Shown here piece after piece: positions 23,744 through 30,719 of a stretch of DNA of 37,760 nucleotides. The notes under the pieces were generated by a model. That model saw only the letters and a list, made by a program, of their open reading frames with translations, was not told the DNA's origin and made no database searches. Numbering within the stretch: position 1 is the stretch's first letter; each line of letters opens with the position of its first letter. Source of the stretch: Alphaproteobacteria bacterium RIFCSPHIGHO2_12_FULL_63_12 (lineage in GTDB: Bacteria; Pseudomonadota; Alphaproteobacteria; Caulobacterales; Parvularculaceae). The stretch is from contig MEMM01000003.1 in NCBI GenBank assembly GCA_001767925.1, forward strand, positions 124,998-162,757, in the 5' to 3' direction. The position numbers and the translations under genes are program-made.

Positions 23744-24181
23744 ATGCGCAAATTTTTCCGCCTCGCGGGTGTCACGCTTTTCGTCGCGTTGAGTTGTTTC
23801 ATGGTCGCCTTCGGCGCGCTCTACACTTCGGTACACGATTTGTTGTGGTTTCATGCGGCGGCTGTCCCGAATGAGGCGCTTGAGGCGGTGCGTCCCTTGT
23901 ATTTCGCGCTGATGAAACTGATCGGCGGCGCATCCGGCTCGCTTGGCGCATTGGGCGCCTTCGTCGCCCTGACTGCGGTGCGCCGCTGCGATAAAGGCGC
24001 GGCGGTCGCTCTTGCGCTCGCCTTTGCGGCTCCACTCGTCACGGCGGCCAATGTCGCCGAGACTCTCGCTGCTGAAACCGGATCGCCGACATCCTGGCGC
24101 ATTATGGGCGCACTGCTCGCGGTCGACGTCGCTGCCCTGCTTTCGGTTCTCATCGGCGGCCGCGACAGAGCGCTGACATAG
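23744..24181 (+). CDS. Four-helix membrane protein of unknown function
   Basis: 145 residues with hydrophobic segments at about 5-29, 50-62, 65-80, 84-103 and 120-137, an integral inner-membrane protein. AAGGG precedes the ATG by about 6 nt. Notable features are the LLWFHAAAVPNEALEAVRPLYF loop and the late ETGSPTSWRIMGALLAVD. No domain is recognised. It is divergent from the bdhA operon over 232 nt and convergent with the zinc-ribbon gene. The intervening control region holds a TATTCG/CGAATA inverted pair near 23640-23663. Confidence 0.65.
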   Translation: MRKFFRLAGVTLFVALSCFMVAFGALYTSVHDLLWFHAAAVPNEALEAVRPLYFALMKLIGGASGSLGALGAFVALTAVRRCDKGAAVALALAFAAPLVTAANVAETLAAETGSPTSWRIMGALLAVDVAALLSVLIGGRDRALT

Positions 24182-24260
24182 CGGCGGAACGCGCCCAGCG
24201 CCTAGATTCGGCGAAGGCCGCGCCATCCGTCTTTGCGCCTGTTAGTTGAGAGGTTTGGCT

Positions 24261-24905
24261 TTAGCGCCCGACGCCCTTCAGCCAGGAACGGCATCCGGCG
24301 CCGACGAGCTTGCCTTGCTCGCGCGCCGTCCAGCCGGCGGTCCAGGCGTCGCCGCCTTCGGGACCGAAGACGGCGCGGCACTGAACAAATCCGGTGCGGT
24401 ACTCCGACGAGAGGACAGTCAATCCGGTACCGGCGAGGGTCATGCCCTGACGATAGCACTGGCAGATGTCGGTATAGGCGGTGCCCGGCGTCTGGTCGGC
24501 GCTCGCAGCGATCGACGGAACGTCTGCTGTCCCGCCGCCGAGGCCCGGCGCCGCGCCGCGGCCGAATGCGCCGGTGAGGCCGGCGATCGCGGCGGCGATA
24601 GCGACGACGCCGAGAATGCCGCCAAAGATCAGTTCGACCGACGGCAGCGAGACCTTGACGCCCGGCGAGGACGACGACGCGCCCTCGTCAGCCGGCGCGC
24701 GGGAGACTTCGAATTGCTGGATGCGGTCATAGGTGTGACCGCAATCCTTGCACTTCTGGATCGGCAGGAACTGGCGTTCGCTGCAGGTCGACTTTTCACA
24801 ACCGACCGACCCGCATTCCGGATTGCCGCATTTGAACGTCTGACCGCCGCAGACATGGCCCTTGCGGGTCCCTTCGCAGCGCTTGGCTTCGCGCAAATTC
24901 GCCAT
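24261..24905 (-). CDS. Cysteine-rich zinc-ribbon protein with one TM helix
   Basis: 214 residues from an ATG with AGAGGTGAG upstream; the longer open frame is antisense to the flavoenzyme gene and is rejected. Residues 1-60 hold eight cysteines (10, 19, 26, 31, 36, 41, 52, 55) and His18 and His57, enough for two zinc sites; the last pair, KCKDCGHTYD, is a classic ribbon knuckle. A Ser-rich linker leads to a TM helix (91-113), then a glycine-rich stretch and an outer domain with four cysteines (148, 150, 176, 205) that could form two disulfides. The layout suggests zinc fingers in the cytoplasm and an oxidised domain in the periplasm. I do not recognise the family. Confidence 0.7.
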   Translation of the reverse strand: MANLREAKRCEGTRKGHVCGGQTFKCGNPECGSVGCEKSTCSERQFLPIQKCKDCGHTYDRIQQFEVSRAPADEGASSSSPGVKVSLPSVELIFGGILGVVAIAAAIAGLTGAFGRGAAPGLGGGTADVPSIAASADQTPGTAYTDICQCYRQGMTLAGTGLTVLSSEYRTGFVQCRAVFGPEGGDAWTAGWTAREQGKLVGAGCRSWLKGVGR

Positions 24906-25080
24906 AACCCCGAACTCACCTCTTCCCGCCCTCAGGCGGTCCCCGATCGTCACGATGCTTCCGGGCGCGGCGATTGTCAAACGGCAGGAGCGAGCGCCGC
25001 CGAGGCTGGACAGACGGGCGCGACCGGGGCTGAAGTCCCGCCGGAAACCGAAAAGGACAGCCATATGATCGGCGCGCGCC

Positions 25081-26208
25081 ATGGGGCCTGAGGTCGCCGT
25101 CATCGGCGCCGGCATGGCGGGGTCCTCGGCCGCGATGCGGCTGGCGCGGCGTGGCGCGAAAGTCACGTTGTTCGATCAATTCGACTTCGGCCATGAAAGG
25201 GGATCGTCCCACGGCGCGACGCGCCTGTTCCGGACCGCCTATTACGAGCATCCCGATTACGTGCCGATCCTGCAGCGCGCGCGGGCGATGTGGAAGGAGT
25301 TCGAAAAGGAGGCCGGCGAACCGCTGTTCGTCGAGACCGGCGTTCTCGAAGCCGGGCCGCCGGGCGGCGGCGTGATGACCGGACTGCGCGCCGCCATCGA
25401 CCAGCACCGATTGCCGGCCGCTTTTCTTGACGCCGCGCAGGTCCGCCGCGAACACCCCATGATGCTTCTGCCGCGCTCGTTCGAGGCGATCTTCGAACGG
25501 GAAGCCGGATTCGTCTTCGCCGGGAAAACCGTCGCCCACCAAATACGCCTCGCCCGGGAAGCGGGCGCGATCTTGCGCCCGCGAACGCGCATCGCCTCCT
25601 TTGAGGCGCGACCGGACGGCGTCGCGCTCGATGTCGGCGAAGGCGAGGAGATGTTCGATCGGCTCGTCATCGCCGCCGGCGCATGGGCGAACACGCTTCT
25701 CGATCTACCGGCCGCCGAAGTGACGCCGGTTCCCAAAACGCTCTTCTGGCGTCGTCCGGCTACGGATCAATTCGATCTCGGCAAGGGCTTCGTCCCGTTC
25801 GCGGTCGAAACCGCGGACGGCCGGTTTTTCTATGGCTTTCCCGCGATCGACGCCGACGGCGTCAAACTCGCCGAACACACGGGCGGGGCCGGGATTTCAA
25901 GACCCGAAGATCAGGGACTTGACCCTGCGCCGATCGGGGAGGCCGATATCGACGCCTTTCTCGCCGCGACCATTCCGGCCCTCGCCGGGCGGCCGGGGCG
26001 CCATCAGGGCTGTCTCTACGAACGCTCGGCGGACCATCATTTCCTGATCGACCGGCACCCGAAATCCGACCGCGTCGTCTTCGCGGCGGGTTTATCGGGC
26101 CACGGCTTCAAGTTTTCGCCGGTCCTCGGCGAGGCGCTGGTGGCCATGACGCTCGATGATAAGACGCCCGAGGGCTGGGAATTCCTGTCGCTGAAGCGGA
26201 TTTCTTGA
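25081..26208 (+). CDS. FAD-dependent amine oxidase, monomeric sarcosine oxidase/MTOX family
   Basis: 375 residues, DAO fold. The FAD Rossmann motif is EVAVIGAGMAGSSAAMRL, then the family segment RGSSHGATRLFRTAYYEHPDYVPI. Cys311 in HQGCLYE matches the cysteine that covalently holds FAD in this family (Cys315 in Bacillus MSOX), and the late GLSGHGFKFSPVLGE supplies a conserved lysine. The enzyme oxidises a secondary N-methyl amine with O2, giving aldehyde and H2O2; sarcosine, N-methyltryptophan and pipecolate are the known substrates and cannot be told apart here. Cytoplasmic, monomeric. It is divergent from the zinc-ribbon gene and is followed by a large palindromic repeat. Confidence 0.9.
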   Translation: MGPEVAVIGAGMAGSSAAMRLARRGAKVTLFDQFDFGHERGSSHGATRLFRTAYYEHPDYVPILQRARAMWKEFEKEAGEPLFVETGVLEAGPPGGGVMTGLRAAIDQHRLPAAFLDAAQVRREHPMMLLPRSFEAIFEREAGFVFAGKTVAHQIRLAREAGAILRPRTRIASFEARPDGVALDVGEGEEMFDRLVIAAGAWANTLLDLPAAEVTPVPKTLFWRRPATDQFDLGKGFVPFAVETADGRFFYGFPAIDADGVKLAEHTGGAGISRPEDQGLDPAPIGEADIDAFLAATIPALAGRPGRHQGCLYERSADHHFLIDRHPKSDRVVFAAGLSGHGFKFSPVLGEALVAMTLDDKTPEGWEFLSLKRIS

Positions 26209-26217
26209 ACTGAAATT

Positions 26218-26328
26218 CCCTCACCCGCTCGCGCCGCGCGCTCGCTGGCCTCTCCCAAGGGAGAGGCAAGGGGTTCTTCGCCTCTCCCTTGGGAGAGGCC
26301 AGCATCGCAAAGCGATGCGGGTGAGGGG
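26218..26328. repeat. Large intergenic palindromic repeat
   Basis: A 24-bp perfect arm (26244-26267, beginning GCTGGCCTCTCCC) and its complement (26280-26303) flank a 12-nt loop. Outside these, CCCTCACCCGC (26218-26228) pairs with GCGGGTGAGGG (26317-26327), and GCATCGC/GCGATGC forms a further small hairpin on the right. Sequences of this CTCCCTTGGGAGAG type occur between genes in many proteobacteria. It may also end transcription of the upstream flavoenzyme gene. Confidence 0.85.
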
Positions 26329-26371
26329 ATCGGCTTGACGTCCACGGCCGCAGCCCGCAGAGAGCGCGGCC

Positions 26372-27946
26372 ATGACCAACGCCTATCTCAATCGCCGCAC
26401 CTTCGCGATCATCTCGCACCCGGACGCCGGCAAGACGACGCTGACCGAGAAGCTTCTCTACTTCTCGGGCGCGATCCGCCTTGCGGGCGAGGTGAAGGCG
26501 CGCGGCGATCGGCGACGCGCGCGATCGGACTGGCTCGCCATCGAGCAAAAGCGCGGCATTTCGGTGACGACCTCCGCGATGACGTTCGAGCATGCGGGCT
26601 GCCTGTTCAATCTTCTCGACACGCCGGGCCACGAGGATTTTTCCGAAGACACCTATCGGACGCTGACCGCCGTCGACAGCGCCGTGATGGTGATCGACGC
26701 GGCGAAAGGCATTGAAACGCAGACGCGAAAACTTTTCGAAGTCTGCCGCCTCAGGGACATTCCGATCATGACCTTCGTCAACAAGGTCGATCGCGAAGGG
26801 CGCGACCCGTTCGAGCTGATCGACGAGATCGCCGACCAGTTGGCGCTCGATGTCTCGCCGCAGGTCTGGCCGGTCGGAACCGGCGGAGAATTCGCCGGCT
26901 GTTATGACATGGCGCATGACCGTCTTCTCCTCGACGACGGCGGCGATGCGGGAAAATTCGGCCGGCGCCTCGATCTTTCAGGCCCCGGAGATTCCCGGCT
27001 CGACGAGATCGCCGGCGCCGACCTCGCCCGCCGCGCGCGCGACCAGATGGAGCTGGCGCGCGAGGGCTATGCGCCGTTCGATCTTGAGCAATACCGCCAC
27101 GGCGCGCTGACGCCGATCTATTTCGGCTCGGCGCTGAAGGAGTTTTCGGTCGCCGAATTGCTGCGCGATATCGGAAAATTCGCGCCGCCGCCGCGCGCCC
27201 AGAAAGCCGGCGACATCGCCATTGAGCCGTCGGACAATTCCGTATCCGGATTTGTTTTCAAGGTGCAGGCGAACATGGACCCCAATCACCGGGACCGCAT
27301 CGCCTTCGTTCGCCTGTGTTCGGGCGAGTTCAAGCGCGGCATGAAACTGAAAGTCTCGCGCACGGAAAAACTTCTCGCCGTCAATGCGCCGATATTCTTT
27401 CTGGCGCAGGAGCGAAACCTCGCCGAGGAAGCGGTCGCCGGCGACATCATCGGCGTGCCGAACCACGGCGCCCTCGGCGTCGGCGACACTCTGTCGGAAA
27501 AGGACGGGATCAAATTCTCCGGCCTTCCCGACTTCGCGCCGGAGATCATCCGCCGCGTCCGCCTCGACGATCCGATGAAATCGAAGCAGATGAAGCGCGC
27601 GATGACCGCGCTCGCCGAAGAAGGCGCGGCGCAAGTGTTCATGCCGTCGCTGGGCGCCGATTTTTATGTCGGCGTCGTCGGCGCCTTGCAGCTCGACGTC
27701 ATCGAGGAGCGGATGAAATCGGAATACGGCGTCGCCGCCGTGATGGAGCCTTGCGGCTATGACGCGGTGCGCTGGCTATCGGGCGCCGAGGCGGCGGTCG
27801 GCAAATTCGTCGCGCTCCATCAATCGGCGATCGCGCATGACCGCTACGGCTCGCCCGTCTATCTCGCGCGCTCAGCCTGGGAGGCCGGCTACGCCGAACA
27901 GAAAAATCCCGACGTCAAATTCCTGAAGACACGGGAACGGGTCTGA
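26372..27946 (+). CDS. prfC: Peptide chain release factor 3
   Basis: A GTPase that removes RF1 and RF2 from the ribosome after termination. 524 residues, the usual length. G1 is SHPDAGKTT (15-23), with the HPDAGKTT form specific to RF3; G2 is in RGISVTTS, G3 is DTPGHEDF (83-90) and G4 is NKVD (137-140). Domain II includes SGFVFKVQANMDPNHRDRIAFVRLCSGEF, an RF3 signature, and the C-terminal part has VGVVGALQLDVIEERMKSEYG. It lies between the large palindromic repeat and the tandem 240-bp element, with no co-directional partner close by, so it is probably a single-gene unit. Confidence 0.96.
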   Translation: MTNAYLNRRTFAIISHPDAGKTTLTEKLLYFSGAIRLAGEVKARGDRRRARSDWLAIEQKRGISVTTSAMTFEHAGCLFNLLDTPGHEDFSEDTYRTLTAVDSAVMVIDAAKGIETQTRKLFEVCRLRDIPIMTFVNKVDREGRDPFELIDEIADQLALDVSPQVWPVGTGGEFAGCYDMAHDRLLLDDGGDAGKFGRRLDLSGPGDSRLDEIAGADLARRARDQMELAREGYAPFDLEQYRHGALTPIYFGSALKEFSVAELLRDIGKFAPPPRAQKAGDIAIEPSDNSVSGFVFKVQANMDPNHRDRIAFVRLCSGEFKRGMKLKVSRTEKLLAVNAPIFFLAQERNLAEEAVAGDIIGVPNHGALGVGDTLSEKDGIKFSGLPDFAPEIIRRVRLDDPMKSKQMKRAMTALAEEGAAQVFMPSLGADFYVGVVGALQLDVIEERMKSEYGVAAVMEPCGYDAVRWLSGAEAAVGKFVALHQSAIAHDRYGSPVYLARSAWEAGYAEQKNPDVKFLKTRERV

Positions 27947-27961
27947 GCTGCCGGGCTTTCT

Positions 27962-28441
27962 CCCGCAACTACTCGACGATTTCCGGCGGCCTTCAAAGGA
28001 AGAGCCCGGAACGTGAGTTCCGAGCTCCGCGCGCTATTTCGATGTCCTTGCTGGACGGCTGCCCGACTGTCAGACACCGCAGGGCGCACCCTGAGCAGCG
28101 CGAGGATTATAGGCGCCCTTGATTGGGATTTGAAGGCCGGTCCATCGGATTTCGAAAGCCTCGCCAGCAAATCCGCCGAAAACCCGCCGTCGGCCGCTTC
28201 CTTCGCGACTACTCGACGATTTCCGGCGGCCTTCAAAGGAAGAGCCCGGAAGGTAAATTCCGGGCTCTCTCCCGCGATGTCGACGCCCTTACCGGTCGGC
28301 TGCCCGACGATCAGGAATCTCAGGACGCGGCCTGGACAGCGATTTCAATATAGCCGCCTTTGATCACGATTTGAAGGTCGATCCATCGGTTTGCGAAAGC
28401 CTCGCCCGGAAATCCGCCAACAACCCGCCGCCGGCCGCGAA
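27962..28441. repeat. Two tandem copies of a 240-bp unit with a strong hairpin
   Basis: ACTACTCGACGATTTCCGGC begins at 27968 and again at 28208, exactly 240 bp apart. The first 44 bp of each copy are identical, the middle has diverged, and the ends match again (GAAAGCCTCGCC and AAATCCGCC, 240-241 bp apart). Each copy carries an inverted repeat: GAGCCCGGAA-ggtaaa-TTCCGGGCTC in copy 2 is perfect; copy 1 has one mismatch. Read on the minus strand, the hairpin is followed by TTCCTTTG, a weak terminator-like tail. No frame is shared intact by both copies. Confidence 0.8.
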
Positions 28442-28894
28442 AAACGCCCGCAACGTCAATGTTTATGCGGCTCTCGTCAGAAAGCGCGCCGGATTTGCGC
28501 AATTGAGTGATGCGCGGCGCGCCGGCGAAATAATCCGTATTCGCCGTATAATATCCGCACCGGTTATGGATTTGAATCCAGTCTTCATGCGGGGTTCAGC
28601 GATTTTGTCCGTATAATGCGGATGCAATTCTTTGGCGAAAAATGCGCGGGTCGCGCCGTTGCGGCGCGAAGAGGACCAAGGACGCCAGTCGAAGAACCGG
28701 AGCGTTCTGGAAAACCGGATTGTCAAAGAGCCGGCGCCCCGAAGAGCGCCGCTAACGCCATTAGTAAAAGGCTCAAGGCTTTTTCGATCAAGCGCCTATT
28801 TGCGGGAATTCAGGATACGGATCTCGCGCCAGCGGGGAGTCAATAGGCATAACGATCAAAACGCGATCGCCCCGCGCGGGCGAGGGCGGCGCTA
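28442..28894. other. Gene-free region between the tandem repeat and arsR
   Basis: No convincing gene on either strand; a minus-strand frame (28463-28726) has no ribosome site or recognisable product. The region is AT-richer than the surroundings around 28530-28630 and contains two copies of CCGTATAAT (28544-28552 and 28609-28617). A hairpin TCGCGCC-GTTGC-GGCGCGA lies at 28651-28669. It may be decayed mobile or genic DNA. Confidence 0.45.
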
Positions 28895-28937
28895 TTGCAT
28901 GCTGCGATTTTCTTCGCTATACTGAACCATATGGTTC
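28895..28937 (+). promoter_or_regulatory. arsR promoter with operator over the start codon; leaderless transcript likely
   Basis: TTGCAT (28895-28900) and TATACT (28918-28923) are exactly 17 nt apart. The arsR ATG lies 8 nt after the -10, where transcription should begin, so the mRNA is probably leaderless; no SD is present. A perfect 14-bp palindrome, GAACCATATGGTTC (28924-28937), spans the start site and ATG and is the likely operator for autorepression. Confidence 0.72.
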
Positions 28938-29296
28938 ATTATCAAACCACCCGACTCGACGCTTCGTTCGCCGCCCTCGCCGACGCCACGAGGCGCGGTA
29001 TTCTGGAGCGGCTCGGCCGCGAGGACGCCTCGATCACCGAGCTTGCCGAGAAATTCGACATGTCCCTTACGGGCATGAAGAAACATGTCGGCGTTCTTGA
29101 GCGGGCGGGGCTGGTCGCGACGGAAAAGGTCGGCCGCGTGCGGACCTGCAAACTGGGTCAGCGACGGCTGGAAGCGGAAACGGCGTGGATCGACGGCTAT
29201 CACCGGCAATGGGCCGCGCGCTTCGATGCGCTGGACAAAGTTGTCGAAGAGTTGAAACGCAAGGAGAAAACCGGTGGACGCAGGAAAAGACGATAA
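28931..29296 (+). CDS. ArsR-family repressor of the ArsR-SRPBCC type
   Basis: 121 residues with a winged helix-turn-helix: LDASFAALADATRRGILERLGREDASITELAEKFDMSLTGMKKHVGVLERAGLVATEKVGRVRTCKL. The metal-binding ELCVCDL of arsenic sensors is absent, so it is not a metal regulator of that kind. The family is found next to SRPBCC/AHSA1 genes, as here: the next gene starts 23 nt before this stop, with its own SD (AAGGAG) inside the arsR end. The C-terminal tail is basic (KRKEKTGGRRKRR). An earlier in-frame ATG lies at the -35 element and is rejected. The palindrome over the start codon suggests autorepression. Confidence 0.9.
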   Translation: MVHYQTTRLDASFAALADATRRGILERLGREDASITELAEKFDMSLTGMKKHVGVLERAGLVATEKVGRVRTCKLGQRRLEAETAWIDGYHRQWAARFDALDKVVEELKRKEKTGGRRKRR

Positions 29297-29786
29297 GCCG
29301 GCCCCCGCGAGATATCGCACGTCAGTGGAGCGGAAATCAGCGCGCGAGCTGGTCGTCACGCGAAGCTTCAACGCTCCGCCGCCGCTCGTCTTCAAGGCGT
29401 GGACCACGCCTCGCCTGCTGATGCGATGGTGGGCGCCCAAATCATTCGGCATATCCTTTGTTTCCTGCGAGGCGGATGTCCGCGTCGGCGGGTCTTACCG
29501 GTTCGTCTTCAGCCACCCCGCGAGTGCGCAGCCGATGGCGTTTTTCGGCAAATATATTGAGGTGATCCCGAACGCGCGCCTCGCCTGGACCAATGAGGAG
29601 GGCGGCGAAGCGGGCGCCGTCACCACGGTGACCTTCGAACAGCGCGGCGACGAAACACTGGTCGTCCTGCATGATCTCTATCCGTCGAAGGAAGCGCTCG
29701 ACGCCGCCATCGCCTCGGGGAGCGCCTGCGGATTTGAAGAGACCTTCGCGCAGCTCGACGATTTTCTCGCCGCTCCCGCGCCATGA
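29274..29786 (+). CDS. SRPBCC/AHSA1-domain protein
   Basis: 170 residues from a GTG with AAGGAG seven bases upstream, overlapping arsR by 23 nt. After a polar tail the START-like domain (about 24-165) begins LVVTRSFNAPPPLVFKAWTTPRLLMRWWAPKSFG, the AHSA1 signature, followed by VGGSYRFVF, FGKYIEVIPNARLAWTNEE and TVTFEQRGDETLVVLHDLYPS. These helix-grip proteins bind hydrophobic ligands in a cavity; members paired with ArsR regulators lack a confirmed function. Cytoplasmic. It is likely repressed by the upstream ArsR protein. Confidence 0.9.
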   Translation: MDAGKDDKPAPARYRTSVERKSARELVVTRSFNAPPPLVFKAWTTPRLLMRWWAPKSFGISFVSCEADVRVGGSYRFVFSHPASAQPMAFFGKYIEVIPNARLAWTNEEGGEAGAVTTVTFEQRGDETLVVLHDLYPSKEALDAAIASGSACGFEETFAQLDDFLAAPAP

Positions 29787-29823
29787 TGGCGCTCAGGGCG
29801 CGCCTGTCGTATCAATCGCCGCT

Positions 29824-30675
29824 ATGACCTCGCCCGCCCTTCATCATCACGCGCGCCAGCACAGGTCGAACATGGCCGGCGTCGAAGCGGTTTCGATCAC
29901 ATCGAACCGCCGCTTTCCGCGCCATGCGCATGACAATTACGGCATCGGCCTGTTCGATCGCGGCGCGCATCGCAGCTGGAGTTCATTCGGCGATGTCGAA
30001 TCCGGCGCCGGCGATATCGTCACGGTCAACCCTGAGGAAATGCATGACGGCGTGCCGCTGGCGAATGCGCCGCGCTCATGGCGCATGATCTATTTCGAGC
30101 GGTCGATTATCGACGGGCATATTGGCGAAGAAGCGCCGCGCCCGCTCGAATTCGCGCGGCCCGTCCTGCGCGACCCGTCTTTACGGGCGCAGCTTGATGC
30201 GGTTTTCTCGCTGCTCGTTTCGCAAGGGCGCGAGGCGCTCGCGGTCGAGGAGGCGATTGCGCGATTATTGCTGACGGTTCGCGATCATCACGGCGCGGGG
30301 GGCGCGCCGGCGCGCGGCCGGGCGCCGGCCGCGCGGCGCGCGCGCCAGTTGATCGACGACGAACCGGCGGCGATGATTTCGCTCTCGACGCTCGCTGACG
30401 CGGAAGGGGTCAGCCGCTTTCAGCTTATCCGCGCCTTCGCGAAGGAGGTCGGCGTCACGCCTTACGCCTATCAGATGCAGCGCCGCGTTCGCCTCGCCCG
30501 CCGGCGCATCGCCGAAGGGCTGGCGCTTGCCGACGCGGCCGCCGCCGCCGGCTTCGCGGACCAGAGCCACATGACGCGCGCCTTCGTCCGCCAGCTTGGC
30601 GTCACGCCCGCGCGCTACCGGGAGGCGGTCGGCGCCAGCCCGGCGGGGCGCCGCAATATCGTTCAAGACGTTTGA
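29824..30675 (+). CDS. AraC-family transcriptional regulator
   Basis: 283 residues. The N-terminal cupin-like sensor domain (about 15-150) includes RRFPRHAHDNYGIGLFDRGAH and GDIVTVNPEEMHDGVP. A highly GC-rich linker follows (GAGGAPARGRAPAARRARQ), then the two C-terminal helix-turn-helix motifs: ISLSTLADAEGVSRFQLIRAFAKEVGVTPYAY and LADAAAAAGFADQSHMTRAFVRQLGVTPARYRE. The frame is open 51 codons further upstream, but that lies in the SRPBCC gene; this ATG is 37 nt after it. The linker DNA contains a 9-bp palindrome (CGCGCGGCC/GGCCGCGCG). The serine hydrolase gene follows by 44 nt and may be a target. Confidence 0.9.
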   Translation: MTSPALHHHARQHRSNMAGVEAVSITSNRRFPRHAHDNYGIGLFDRGAHRSWSSFGDVESGAGDIVTVNPEEMHDGVPLANAPRSWRMIYFERSIIDGHIGEEAPRPLEFARPVLRDPSLRAQLDAVFSLLVSQGREALAVEEAIARLLLTVRDHHGAGGAPARGRAPAARRARQLIDDEPAAMISLSTLADAEGVSRFQLIRAFAKEVGVTPYAYQMQRRVRLARRRIAEGLALADAAAAAGFADQSHMTRAFVRQLGVTPARYREAVGASPAGRRNIVQDV

Positions 30676-30719
30676 GCGGCGGCTGATCCAGGATCGCGGC
30701 GACAGGGAGTTTGGCGGAC

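Noticed and set aside
24246-25091. 281-codon plus-strand frame
   Set aside because: Antisense to the zinc-ribbon gene, whose cysteine spacing and TM helix make it the real gene.
28013-28363. Plus-strand frame across the tandem repeat
   Set aside because: Spans the repeat junction and is not preserved between copies; no SD or known domain.
29671-29823. 51-codon extension of the AraC gene
   Set aside because: Inside the SRPBCC gene and of arginine- and serine-rich composition.
30270-30360. GC-rich palindrome in the AraC gene as a regulatory site
   Set aside because: Lies in the coding linker and is explained by Ala/Arg/Gly codons in a GC-rich genome.
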